From assembly GCA_016715405.1 (NCBI GenBank), contig JADKAE010000029.1:12219-76218 (forward strand): a stretch of DNA of 64,000 nucleotides. Reading direction: 5' to 3'. The position numbers were made by a program, and so were the translations under genes. Positions within the stretch are counted from its first letter, which is position 1. Every line of letters starts with the position of its first letter. The notes below the pieces were generated by a model. That model saw only the letters and a program-made list of their open reading frames with translations, did not search any database and was not told where the DNA came from. Shown here piece after piece: positions 55,625 through 64,000 of this stretch. Source of the stretch: Saprospiraceae bacterium. Lineage in GTDB: Bacteria > Bacteroidota > Bacteroidia > Chitinophagales > Saprospiraceae.

Positions 55625-58042
55625 CTACGGCAGCGGATGACGAAGCCGGCCGGGTTCCGCTTCATAAACCAGGCGATAAACAGCCTCGAAAACGTCTTCC
55701 GGATTGGGTTTGCTGAAGTAATCGCCATCAGAACCGTAAGGCGGTCGATGCGGCTTGGCCGTGAGCGTGACGGGCGCCGAGTCGAGGTATTGATAGCCTC
55801 CCTGTACTTCCAGCACTTCGCGCATCATATAAGCAGATGCGCCGCCGGGCACGTCTTCGTCCATGAACACAATTCGTCCTGTTTTTTGAAGAGATTCGCC
55901 GATACGGTGCTCCAGGTCAAAAGGAAGCAGTGATTGCACGTCAATGAGCTCGACAGAGATGCCCAAACGCCCGAGCAGCTCGATGCCGGCCTGGGCTATT
56001 CTGACACAGGAGCCGTAAGTGACCAATGTGGCGTCGGTACCTTCTTGGAGGATTTCCGGCATGCCCAGCGGCACGGTATATTCACCGATGTTGTCGGGCA
56101 TTCGCTCTTTGAGTCGATAACCGTTGAGGCATTCAATGACCAGGGCTGGATCGTCCGATTGCAATAAGGTATTGTAAAAACCAACGGCCTGCGTCATATT
56201 GCGCGGGGTAAGCACGTACATGCCGCGCAGCGAATTCAGTATCATCCCGATCGGCGAGCCGGCATGCCAGATGCCTTCGAGACGGTGGCCGCGTGTGCGA
56301 ATGATGGCCGGCGCCTGCTGCTGGCCGTTGCTGCGATAGCGCAGGGTGGCCAGGTCGTCGGTCAGCGGCTCCAGGCCGTAAATCAGATAATCGAGGTATT
56401 GAATTTCGGCGATAGGCCTGAGGCCGCGCATAGCCATGCCGATGGCCTGGCCCACTATCGTCCATTCGCGGATGCCGGTATCGAATATGCGGCTTTCTCC
56501 GTATTTTTTCTGGAGGCCCGCAAATCCCTGGTTGACGTCGCCGATGTTGCCCACATCTTCCCCAAAAGCATAAAGTTGCGGAATGCGTTCCAGCACCTTG
56601 TCAAAAAAGGCGTTGAGAATTTCAAAGCCGTTTTTCATGGGCGCGTCGTCGGCAAAAGTCGGTGTTATGGCCGGCACTTTCAATGCAGAAGCCGCAGATG
56701 TACTGTATAAATGAGTATGGTAATGCTTATGAGCCTGGGTTTCTATTTGCTGTAGCCATTGCCTGATGCGATGGCGCTGGGGGTGGTCGGCTTGCAACAA
56801 CAAGTAAAACATCCGCCGGGCATTTTGGGCCACTTCGCTGATCAGGGGGTGGGGCAACGTCTCGAGTTCGTGTTGCAAAACGCCGACACCGTCTATATGC
56901 CCCGGAATCTCCGCATATATAGCTTTTAGCGCTTTCAAGTGGTGTATCGTGGGGTGGTTAAAAGCCCGCCAGGCGTGGTCTCGACTGTCTTTGGCCTGTT
57001 TGCGCGCATGATCCCGAATGTCTTCCAGTTCTTTCATCGAAGCCATTCCCATACTGACGATCCATTCCGCCATTACATTAATGCAGTCTTTGTCGCGCTC
57101 CCATTGCAAGCGCTCTTTAGACTTGTAGCGTTCGTGCGAGCCGGAGGTAGAATGGCCCTGCGGCTGGGTCACTTCCTGGATATGGAATAAGGCCGGAATA
57201 TGCGTAGTGCGTATTTTTTCGATAGCCTCGGCGTACATGCGCACCAGCCCGGGATAATCCCAGGCTTTGGCCGTGTATATATCTATGCCCTGTCCTTTCT
57301 CATTGCGTTTGAAGCCGGCAAGCGCCTCCGAAATACTGGCTTTAGTGGTTTGGTATTCGACAGGCACGGATATGCCGAAGCCGTCGTCCCAAACCATTAC
57401 GGCGAGGGGTACTTGCAGCACACCTGCGGCATTGATGGTTTCCCAAAACACGCCTTCGGAAGTGCTTGCATCGCCGATGGTGCAGAATACGACCTCGTTG
57501 CCGTTGACGGAGAAATGTGGGTGCTCGCCGGCGTCGCCATTTTCGCGGTATTTTTTGGAGGCCAGGGCCAAGCCGAGTGCGCGCGCCATCTGGCCGGCAG
57601 TACTGGAAATATCGGCGCTGATATTATACCTATCGGTGTGTGACAGCCAATTACCCTGTTGGTCTATGAGTGGTGAAGCAAAGTGGCTGTTCATCTGACG
57701 TCCGCCCGAAAAGGGATCGTTTTCGGGGTCGGCATATAGCTGGGCGAATAGATCCTCCGCTTTGCAAAGGCCCAGGGCCATCAACAGGGTCTGGTCGCGG
57801 TAATAACCCGAGCGGAAATCGCCACGTCGAAAAGCATGCGCGAGGGCTACCTGCGGCACCTCCTTGCCATCGCCGGTAATGCCAAACTTGCCTTTACCTG
57901 TAAGCACTTCTTTGCGCGACAACAGGCTCACCTCCCTGCTAAGGCAACAAGTCTCAAAATCGCGCAGTACAGTGGCTTTGTCAAAAGAGTCTTGCGAAGC
58001 AGCTTTCTTCTTTTTATCAGGTTTTACGGCTGGATTTAACAT
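55625..58042 (-). CDS. 2-oxoacid dehydrogenase E1, fused alpha and beta subunits
   Basis: 805 residues. Alpha part (1-430): thiamine-diphosphate motif IGDASTSEGVFWETINAAG and QEVTQPQGHSTSGSHERYKS. Beta part (470-800): GEDVGNIGDVNQGFAGLQKKYGESRIFDTGIREWTIVGQAIGMAMRGLRPIAEIQY and QSLLPFDLEHRIGESLQKTGRIVFMDEDVPGGASAYM. The fused layout is typical of Bacteroidota branched-chain or pyruvate-type complexes; the substrate (probably branched-chain 2-oxoacids) is inference. No E2 or E3 gene is adjacent. Confidence 0.9.
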   Translation of the reverse strand: MLNPAVKPDKKKKAASQDSFDKATVLRDFETCCLSREVSLLSRKEVLTGKGKFGITGDGKEVPQVALAHAFRRGDFRSGYYRDQTLLMALGLCKAEDLFAQLYADPENDPFSGGRQMNSHFASPLIDQQGNWLSHTDRYNISADISSTAGQMARALGLALASKKYRENGDAGEHPHFSVNGNEVVFCTIGDASTSEGVFWETINAAGVLQVPLAVMVWDDGFGISVPVEYQTTKASISEALAGFKRNEKGQGIDIYTAKAWDYPGLVRMYAEAIEKIRTTHIPALFHIQEVTQPQGHSTSGSHERYKSKERLQWERDKDCINVMAEWIVSMGMASMKELEDIRDHARKQAKDSRDHAWRAFNHPTIHHLKALKAIYAEIPGHIDGVGVLQHELETLPHPLISEVAQNARRMFYLLLQADHPQRHRIRQWLQQIETQAHKHYHTHLYSTSAASALKVPAITPTFADDAPMKNGFEILNAFFDKVLERIPQLYAFGEDVGNIGDVNQGFAGLQKKYGESRIFDTGIREWTIVGQAIGMAMRGLRPIAEIQYLDYLIYGLEPLTDDLATLRYRSNGQQQAPAIIRTRGHRLEGIWHAGSPIGMILNSLRGMYVLTPRNMTQAVGFYNTLLQSDDPALVIECLNGYRLKERMPDNIGEYTVPLGMPEILQEGTDATLVTYGSCVRIAQAGIELLGRLGISVELIDVQSLLPFDLEHRIGESLQKTGRIVFMDEDVPGGASAYMMREVLEVQGGYQYLDSAPVTLTAKPHRPPYGSDGDYFSKPNPEDVFEAVYRLVYEAEPGRLRHPLP

Positions 58043-58211
58043 GTTAGGCTATTAACTTGGTTTGGATTTGGACAAGGCCGGCATAAATACCCTGCAAAGT
58101 TAACACATTTTGATTTAAAGCTCTATATGCCGCGCTGGGCTATTGTCATACATTCGTTAAAAGCGTGTTAACCCATTAACTTCTCATTAACTATTTCGGA
58201 TTAGCAAAACT

Positions 58212-58241
58212 TTTGATTTGAATTGAATTGCGCTAATTTTG
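58212..58241 (+). promoter_or_regulatory. Promoter of the DUF1573 gene
   Basis: TTTG at 58212-58215 and perfect TAATTTTG at 58234-58241, spacer 18 nt. The -7 box ends 10 nt before the first ATG (58252) and 34 nt before the second in-frame ATG (58276), which favours the second. Confidence 0.6.
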
Positions 58242-58251
58242 TAGTATAATT

Positions 58252-58737
58252 ATGGAAAAACAAAAAACAGTTGTGATGAAAAGAATCTTCTTCTCTTTGA
58301 TCTTAGTGCTGTCAGCTAGCGCTGTCGTTATGGCACAACAAACCACTCCGGCCACGCAAGCTAAACCGCAAAGCGCAGCCAAGATTGAGTTTGAAAAAGA
58401 AACCGTCGATTATGGTACCATTGAGCAGGGCGCAGACCCGTTCCGCATATTCAAATTCAAGAATGCCGGTTCGGAACCTCTGGTAATCAAAAGCGCAAAA
58501 GGAAGCTGCGGCTGTACGGTACCCACCTATCCTCAAGAGCCTATCATGCCTGGCCAGTCCGGCGAAATCAAGGTAAGATACGACACGAACCGCACCGGCC
58601 CCTTCACCAAACGCGTTACGCTGACCACCAACGCGAGCGATCAGGAAATCGTACTTACTATTATGGGTAAAGTAGAACCCAAACCGGCTGAACCCGCCGG
58701 CCTCCCCGCTGGTGATGGCAATATGTTCAAGAATTAA
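58252..58737 (+). CDS. DUF1573 domain exported protein
   Basis: 161 residues, or 153 from ATG 58276, which directly begins the signal peptide (RIFFSLILVLSASAVVMAQ) and suits the promoter position better. DUF1573 domain: FEKETVDYGTIEQGADPFRIFKFKNAGSEPLVIKSAKGSCGCTVPTYP, then PGQSGEIKVRYDTNRTGPFTKRVTL. An Ig-like/ASH-type fold common in Bacteroidota, exported, function unknown. Own promoter and strong terminator make it monocistronic. Confidence 0.87.
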   Translation: MEKQKTVVMKRIFFSLILVLSASAVVMAQQTTPATQAKPQSAAKIEFEKETVDYGTIEQGADPFRIFKFKNAGSEPLVIKSAKGSCGCTVPTYPQEPIMPGQSGEIKVRYDTNRTGPFTKRVTLTTNASDQEIVLTIMGKVEPKPAEPAGLPAGDGNMFKN

Positions 58738-58767
58738 GCCGTTCTGATTTATACCATTTTATACATT

Positions 58768-58808
58768 AAAAAAGCCTTGTATCCATCTTGTGATACAAGG
58801 CTTTTTTC
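58768..58808 (+). terminator. Strong rho-independent terminator
   Basis: AAAAAAGCCTTGTATC pairs with GATACAAGGCTTTTTT; loop CATCTTGT. 30 nt after the DUF1573 stop. Confidence 0.9.
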
Positions 58809-59302
58809 GTTTGTTTATCCGCCTGCATAGCTGTAAAAGCTAATGTCACAAAAAAAACACTTGCCTTTAACAGGCAAGGGCCTCTAACCCAAACAAATAA
58901 ACACAAAAACTACTTTAAAGATGTTGCAATTATACGGCCTTTTTCAGTTAAGGCAATAGCTACGTGATTTTTTTATACAAAATAACACCCCTTTCTGCTA
59001 ACATGGAAGTTTCATGAACACGTATATATTGTTAAAATGCCGTCACGCTTGCGTTTGAACGCGATACACATAAGCGGAAAAATTAAATATACTGTTTTAT
59101 GCAATATTTGTAACATGAAATATAGTAACCAAAATAAACGATAATCCTTGAAAAAAGCTCATTAGCTAACTTATTTTGTCAAAAAGACGCAAATAAATAA
59201 CACTATTTCTCCCTTTCTCTCCCTCCCTCCCTCTCTCCCTCCCCTGAAAGCCATCAAGTTTTATATATTTGTCAGGCATTCTTTCGCAAATCAAATAAGC
59301 CG
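58809..59302. other. Intergenic region with a second hairpin and a C/T-rich tract
   Basis: No gene found in about 490 AT-rich bases. A small hairpin CTTGCCTTTAACAGGCAAG lies at 58861-58879, followed by an A-rich single-stranded-looking stretch; it could be a short RNA or a leader but no partner gene follows. At 59209-59245 is a C/T-rich tract (TCTCCCTCCCTCCCTC type) of the family seen at 19344 and 52364. Confidence 0.4.
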
Positions 59303-61735
59303 ATGCGCTACGCCCTGTTTATCCTAACTCTTGTACTGGCCGCCACACTGGTGATCGCCGGCCACCGCAACCACCCATTCGGTTCTGCCCTCCCACCGCT
59401 GGGCAAACTACTGGATCCCTTCGGGGGGTTCTGGCAAAATGCAGAACCCGCCAGGGCGCCCAAAAGCCAGGTGATCGACTTGCCAGGCATCAAAGAGAAA
59501 GTAGAGGTGGTATTCGACGAGCGTCTGGTGCCCCATATTTTTGCCGCTAACCACTACGACGCCTGCTACGCCCAAGGGTATATTACTGCCAAATACCGCC
59601 TCTGGCAGATGGATTTCATTACCCGCGCCGCCGCCGGTCGCCTGTCAGAAGTAGTGGGAGAAAAAACTCTCGAACGCGATCGCCTGCAACGCCGAAAAGG
59701 GATGACGCTCGCCGCCGAACGCACCCTGAAAGCCTGGTCGGACAACAGCGAAGAGATGCCTTTTATCGAAGCCTATACCGCAGGGCGTCAACGACTATAT
59801 CGCTTCACTCAAACCGGCCGATTATCCGCTCGAATTCAAGCTGCTCGACTACGCACCCGAACCCTGGTCGCCCTTCAAAACCGCGCTGGCAGCCAAAAGC
59901 ATGGCCGAAACGCTTTGTTTCAGGAATGACGATCTCCAATCGACGAATGTGCTTCGTATGCTGGGCGACTCGCTATACAACGACCTTTTCCCCGACTATC
60001 CGCCCGGCCAAACCCCCGTGATTCCCGCCGATACCCCCTGGCCGTTTACCCCGGTAACTCCCCATCAAACTGCGCCGGCTCCCCCACCCTACGGCGACCT
60101 CATCAGGTTTGCGCTGCCCAACCCGCCGCCCTTTATCGGCAGCAACAACTGGGCAGTTGCCGGCAAAAAGACTACTACGGGCCATCCTATTTTGTGTAAC
60201 GACCCCCACCTGGGGCTTTCGCTGCCCTCTATCTGGTATGAAATTCACATGAATACCAGCGAATGTAATGTTTACGGCGTGTCATTTCCCGGCACGCCTG
60301 GCATTTTAATAGGCTTTAACGACTATATAGCCTGGGGAGAGACCAATGTGTCGCACGACGTACTCGACTGGTATACCCTTACCTGGGTCGACGAGGCCAA
60401 AACCGAATATCTGCTCGACGGTAAACCCCGCAAAGTGGAATACCGCATTGAAGAGATTAAAGTGAAAGGCCGCCAGGCTCCCTTGCTGGATACGATCAAA
60501 TTTACGGCCTGGGGCCCCGTGGTATATCCCGATCCCGCCTCGCCATACCACGACATGGCCATGCACTGGCTCAGCGTAGACATGCCCGAAAATCAGGATT
60601 TTCACGAGGTGGGCGTTTTTCACCGGCTCATGTGCGGGCATAATTACGAAGATTACTATCAGGCATTAAGCGGACTTTCCGCGCCGGCCCAAAATTTTGT
60701 CTTTGCCTCTTCACAGGGCGATATCGCCATGACGGTCAACGGAAAATTCCTATTAAAGCCAATCAGCAGGGGCGTTTTCTTCAGCAAGGCGACCAATCGG
60801 CCAACGGCTGGCAGGGTTTTATTCCTTACGCGCAAATACCGCGCGTAAAAAACCCCGCCCAGGGATACGTAGCCTCCGCCAACCAACACTCGGTAGCTCC
60901 TAATTATCCATACTACTACAACGGCGCGTTCGACATGTACCGGGGGCGCCTGATCAACCGGCTGCTGTCAGAAAACAAAAAATTCAGCCCCAGCGACATG
61001 ATGGCCATGCAAAACAATACCTATAGCATCCAGGCCGAGGAAGGCTTGCCCGCTCTGATGTCGGCACTCGACACCGGCTCGCTCACGCCTATTCAAAAAG
61101 ACATGTGGAACGATCTGCGCGGCTGGAATTTTTATTTTGATAAAAATAAAAAAACACCCGCCGTCTTTTACCGTTGGCTCACCCGGTCGTACAAGGACAC
61201 CTTTGACGAGTGGTATACCAGTGCCGACTCCAATTATCTGGACTATCCCGATATGTGGCGTTTTGTGGCGCTGCTTAAAGATTCGCCCACCCATACCTTG
61301 TTTGACCAGGCCGCTACCGGCAAACGCGAACAGGCCCGCGACATTGTCACGCAGGCTTTCAAGGCTATCAGCGCCGAATTGGCCGACGTATACCACGACG
61401 ACGATTTCGATTGGAGGTCGGAAAAAGCGGTGCGCATCGGCCACCTGGCGGGCATCGATGCTTTTTCGCAACTCAACGTAGACATCGGCGGACATAGCGA
61501 CGCCATCAACGCTGTAAAGAAATCAGTCGGGCCCTCCTGGCGCATGGTAGTTTCTCTGGGTCCCGAAGTCAAAGCCTGGGGTGTTTATCCCGGCGGACAA
61601 TCGGGTAATCCCGGCAGTGCCTATTACGACAGCATGGTAGGCCAATGGGCACAGGGCAAATACAACGAATTGCTTTTTGTAAAAACGCCCGATGCCTTGC
61701 GCGAACACGAACAATTTCGAATCACCTTTCAATAA
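59303..61735 (+). CDS. Penicillin acylase family (Ntn-hydrolase) protein (two frameshifts)
   Basis: About 810 residues. N-terminal hydrophobic signal (ALFILTLVLAATLVIAG), alpha-chain region (VPHIFAANHYDACYAQGYITAKYRLWQMDFITRAAAGRLSEVVG), then the beta-chain start GSNNWAVAGKKTTTGHPILCNDPHLGL with the autocatalytic nucleophile Ser at about 60141, and ...YVASANQHSVAPNYPYYY with the conserved Asn region. Hydrolyses an amide, for example an acyl-homoserine lactone or beta-lactam side chain; substrate unknown. Frames break at a GGG near 59785 and at TTCC near 60752; single-base corrections restore VNDYIASLKPADY and KFPIKANQQGRF. Confidence 0.87.
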
Positions 61736-61747
61736 ACAGGAAAACTC

Positions 61748-62104
61748 ATGTCCTTTAGTCGAACACTGGTGCTCACCATTTTGCTGGGCTTGTTGTTGCA
61801 ACTGGCATTGCCCTGGTGGAGCATCGTCTTTGGCGGTGCAATAGCCGGCGCAATCGGTACGCGCAACCTGTTCACCGCGTTTATGGGCGGTTTGCTGGGT
61901 GCGGCCCTGCTTTGGGGCGGCTACGCGGCCTATCTTAACGACCTCAATCAGGGGTTGCTGGCAGAAAAAATGGGCGTGTTATTACAAGGAGTCGGCGCAA
62001 CCGGTATGTTGATCATCACAGCTATTGTGGGAGGCATTTATGGGGGCTTGGGAGCTTTGCTCGGCTGCTGGGCGCTCAAATTATTCGGTCCGGGAAAAGC
62101 ATAA
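61748..62104 (+). CDS. Small integral membrane protein
   Basis: 118 residues, Gly/Ala/Leu-rich, about four hydrophobic segments (LVLTILLGLLLQLALPW, IVFGGAIAGAIG, AFMGGLLGAALLWGGYAAYL, GMLIITAIVGGIYGGLGALLGCWAL). No family recognised. It starts 12 nt after the penicillin acylase stop and is probably cotranscribed. The glycine-rich helices suggest tight packing or oligomerisation. Confidence 0.65.
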   Translation: MSFSRTLVLTILLGLLLQLALPWWSIVFGGAIAGAIGTRNLFTAFMGGLLGAALLWGGYAAYLNDLNQGLLAEKMGVLLQGVGATGMLIITAIVGGIYGGLGALLGCWALKLFGPGKA

Positions 62105-62175
62105 TTTAACGCCGGTTATCTTGTGTTAAGTCTAAATTTAGACCTTATCTCCAGCAATATGCGTTATATTTATCC

Positions 62176-62280
62176 AAGCTATTGTAACTGTTTAGTAGGG
62201 TTTAGTGCATTCGCAGTTTAGCGTTAGGGTTTAGTTAACTAAACATACAGCTAAACCCTCCTAAACAGTTACAAGCTATT
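62176..62280. mobile_element. MITE-like element with 8-bp target duplication
   Basis: An 89-bp element (62184-62272) with near-perfect 22-nt terminal inverted repeats: GTAACTGTTTAGTAGGGTTT at the left, complement with one change at the right. It is flanked on both sides by AAGCTATT (62176-62183 and 62273-62280), an exact 8-bp direct repeat. Inside is GTTTAGTTAACTAAAC. The ends match the 180-bp element at 49336-49514. It encodes nothing and ends 1 nt before the next ATG. Confidence 0.8.
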
Positions 62281-62281
62281 A

Positions 62282-62662
62282 ATGAATGATAATATGATGG
62301 ACAATAATCTGATCAAAGCCCAAAAGCGGGTAAAGGCCAAAAAGGGATTTTATAGCCACCTGGGGTCATTTATCGCTGTAAATGCTTTTTTGTTTGCGCT
62401 TAATGCCGTGACTTATTCGGGCGCCTGGTGGTTTGTTTTTCCCGCACTAGGCTGGTCGATAGGCCTGGTTACGCATTATTTTTCCGTGTTCGGAATGCCC
62501 TGGCTCGAACACGATTGGGAAGATAAAGAAATGGAGCGCGAAATAAAAAGGCTGGAGCGAGGCGGCCCCAAAAGCCGCGGCAAAGACGATGAAGACACGC
62601 TTGAACTCAAAAGACTGCAAAAACAATCCCGGAAGAACTGGGAAGAAGAGGATTTAGTCTAA
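62282..62662 (+). CDS. 2TM domain-containing protein
   Basis: 126 residues. Two transmembrane helices (HLGSFIAVNAFLFALNAVTY; WWFVFPALGWSIGLVTHYF) followed by FGMPWLEHDWEDKEMEREIKRLE and an acidic tail: the Bacteroidota 2TM domain, also found attached to LytTR or histidine kinase proteins. Function unknown. The start codon directly follows the target duplication of the MITE-like element, so the insertion has replaced its upstream region. Another ATG lies at 62294. Confidence 0.82.
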   Translation: MNDNMMDNNLIKAQKRVKAKKGFYSHLGSFIAVNAFLFALNAVTYSGAWWFVFPALGWSIGLVTHYFSVFGMPWLEHDWEDKEMEREIKRLERGGPKSRGKDDEDTLELKRLQKQSRKNWEEEDLV

Positions 62663-62715
62663 TAAAAATTCTCCTATATTTGGGCTTCTTTTTATTTAGC
62701 GCAAATGTCTTCGAT

Positions 62716-63453
62716 TTGTCTGATAGCTTAGTCATTATTCCAACCTACAACGAAAGGGAAAACATCGTCAGAATGATAGATACGGTGTTTTCACTGGGCA
62801 AATCATTCCACATCCTCATCGTTGATGACGGTTCGCCCGATGGTACGGGTGAGCTGGTAAAAGCTTGTCAAAAGCAGTATCCCGACTCCCTATTTTTGAT
62901 GGAACGCAGTGGCAAACTAGGCCTTGGCACCGCCTATATTGCCGGATTTGAATGGGGGCTGGCGCGCAGCTATCAGTATTTTATCGAGATGGACGCCGAT
63001 TTCTCCCACAGCCCCGCCGACTTGTTGCGTCTCTACGAGGCTTGCCACACTTATGGTGCAGACGTTTCGGTGGGCTCCCGTTATGTGAAAGGAGGCCGGC
63101 TCGAAAACTGGCCCTATAACCGCGTGTTGCTTTCTTATGGCGCTTCCTTATATGTGCGTTGTATCACCTGGATGCAGGTAAAAGACCCTACCGCCGGTTT
63201 TGTCTGTTATACCCGCCCCGTGCTGGAAGCTATCGATCTGTATAAAATCCGTTTTGTAGGTTACGCTTTTCAGATAGAAATGAAATTTGCCACTACTTCA
63301 CTGGGCTTCAAGATCAAAGAAATCCCAATCACTTTCACCGATCGCCTGGAAGGCAGTTCTAAAATGTCGAAGGGCATTATCAAGGAAGCGATCTGGGGCG
63401 TACTGCAAATGCGTTTTCTCAGCCTTTTCAGATCGTATGCAAAAATGGTTTAG
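62716..63453 (+). CDS. Polyprenol-phosphate mannosyltransferase-like glycosyltransferase (GT2, DPM1 type)
   Basis: About 246 residues. SLVIIPTYNERENIVRMID, ILIVDDGSPDGTGELV (nucleotide-binding), YFIEMDADFSHSPADLL (DXD-type), VSVGSRYVKGG and GYAFQIEMKFATTSLGFKIKEIPITFTDR are typical of dolichol/polyprenol monophosphomannose synthases without the membrane extension. TTG 62716 is proposed as start (family begins SDSLVIIPTYNE); the ATG at 62704 is out of frame, so a small indel there is possible. Its stop codon lies in a repeat fragment. Confidence 0.86.
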   Translation: MSDSLVIIPTYNERENIVRMIDTVFSLGKSFHILIVDDGSPDGTGELVKACQKQYPDSLFLMERSGKLGLGTAYIAGFEWGLARSYQYFIEMDADFSHSPADLLRLYEACHTYGADVSVGSRYVKGGRLENWPYNRVLLSYGASLYVRCITWMQVKDPTAGFVCYTRPVLEAIDLYKIRFVGYAFQIEMKFATTSLGFKIKEIPITFTDRLEGSSKMSKGIIKEAIWGVLQMRFLSLFRSYAKMV

Positions 63454-63470
63454 TAGGGTTTAGTGCATTA
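63448..63470. repeat. Fragment of the GTAACTGTTTAG element between convergent stops
   Basis: GTTTAGTAGGGTTTAGTGCA and the next bases equal 62190-62211. The fragment provides the TAG of the glycosyltransferase (63451-63453) and the TAA of the convergent formimidoylglutamase (63462-63460). Confidence 0.8.
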
Positions 63471-64000
63471 CCAGACCGTCGGTAGAGACGGGGTAGTCGT
63501 TTTTGCGGTGGTGGAAGCCCTCTACAAAATACCAGATCATTTGGGCGGCGACTTGAGCAGTTTGCTTTCGCAAATCGCGCGATTCGCGAAAGCCGAATAA
63601 TCCGAATGATTTGAGTTTGTCGCTCATACCGGCATAGCGGCACAACTGGCAGGCCTCTTCTACGGTAAAGCCGCTGGGAGAAGGCGAGGCTACTCCCGGC
63701 GCTTCCGCATGTTTGAGTGCCTGCAAGTGAAAGCCCATCACATCGGCGTCGCGGATAATGGGTTCCACTTCCTGTAATTCGGTGCGGGCCTTGCCCAATC
63801 GCACGCAATCGTAATGTCGTTGCTCGAGCGCTTCAAAAGCTTCAGGGGGAGAAAAATGCGTTTGGCAACCTACCATGCCCAGGTGGAACACACCGCCGTC
63901 TTTGTCGTAGAGGATATCCTGCAGGTAATGCGCTTTGCGTTTGGAACCCGCCTCGCCCAAGGGGATAGATTCGTCCACTACAACCAGGCTGATAAGTTCT
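63460..64000 (-). CDS. Formimidoylglutamase / arginase-family ureohydrolase (C-terminal half, cut by window edge)
   Basis: About 180 residues visible, open at base 64000. Arginase-fold segments: SIPLGEAGSKRKAHYLQDILYDKDGGVFHLGMVGCQTHFSPPEAFEALEQRHYDCVRLGKAR, IIRDADVMGFHLQALKHAEAPGVASPSPSGFTVEEACQLCRYAGMSDKLKSFGLFGF. This C-terminal pattern matches Bacteroidota formimidoylglutamases of histidine degradation, which release formamide from formimidoylglutamate; the metal-binding N-terminal motifs are mostly outside the window. The last residues (LVMH) and the stop are formed by the repeat fragment. Confidence 0.8.
   Translation of the reverse strand, partial: ELISLVVVDESIPLGEAGSKRKAHYLQDILYDKDGGVFHLGMVGCQTHFSPPEAFEALEQRHYDCVRLGKARTELQEVEPIIRDADVMGFHLQALKHAEAPGVASPSPSGFTVEEACQLCRYAGMSDKLKSFGLFGFRESRDLRKQTAQVAAQMIWYFVEGFHHRKNDYPVSTDGLVMH

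Noticed and set aside
58861..58879. Small hairpin CTTGCCTTTAACAGGCAAG as a riboswitch or sRNA
   Set aside because: Only one short stem, no downstream gene in range and no conserved motif recognised.

Overview
The window looks like chromosomal DNA of a Bacteroidota bacterium, most likely from the Saprospiria/Chitinophagia side of the phylum. Several things point there: proteins with gliding-motility or T9SS C-terminal sorting domains, a DUF3822-rsmD pair, a 2TM-domain protein, a fused alpha/beta 2-oxoacid dehydrogenase E1, an OMP_b-brl_3 type TonB receptor, an AraC-ended hybrid histidine kinase, and TTG/TTTG plus TAnnTTTG promoters. No rRNA, tRNA, CRISPR array or prophage was recognised. The assignment is inference from gene content, not from a marker comparison.

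Layout. 1-4.7 kb: end of ftsE, a broken S23-like gene, tsaD, a small membrane protein, DUF3822, rsmD and a secreted protein. 4.7-9.5 kb (minus): hydroxyacid dehydrogenase, sucD, divIC-like, eno, carA. 9.7-13.5 kb (plus): acpP-fabF-rnc and a SWIM protein. 13.5-18.2 kb: VWA lipoprotein-like protein divergent from an ECF sigma factor, then a rhodanese and an MBL/rhodanese protein. 18.3-25.5 kb: rpsU, DUF4442, sterol-desaturase-like, sucC, pepT and a large secreted adhesin-like protein. 25.5-31.3 kb: acyl-CoA reductase, rluD, a trans-sulfuration enzyme, methyltransferase, saccharopine-dehydrogenase-like, GNAT. 31.3-38.3 kb (minus): a complete trpEGDCFBA operon with a leader-peptide attenuator. 38.3-47.3 kb: TonB receptor, hybrid kinase, Kelch/YCF48 T9SS protein, lipoprotein. 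47.5-53.5 kb: holA, deoxynucleoside kinase, NDH-2, a choice-of-anchor B protein, trmD. 53.5-64 kb: GH16, FKBP, fused E1, DUF1573, penicillin acylase, small membrane proteins, a DPM1-like glycosyltransferase and the C-terminal half of a formimidoylglutamase.

Two themes run across the window. First, the gaps between genes are filled with many families of inverted or tandem short repeats. Most have a 7-base period and many fold on themselves. They often supply the stop codon or a short C-terminal tail of the neighbouring gene, and some carry a promoter-like TATCTTTG. Two larger palindromic elements (34083-34192, 62176-62280) are flanked by 8-bp direct repeats, as expected of MITE-like insertions. 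Second, at least a dozen otherwise well conserved genes, several of them normally essential, carry single frameshifts, mostly at homopolymers. This points to indel errors in the assembly rather than gene decay.

The most clear-cut regulatory device is the trp leader at 38107-38287: promoter, 20-codon leader peptide with three consecutive Trp codons, strong hairpin, and an 8-nt competing pairing that would disrupt the hairpin.
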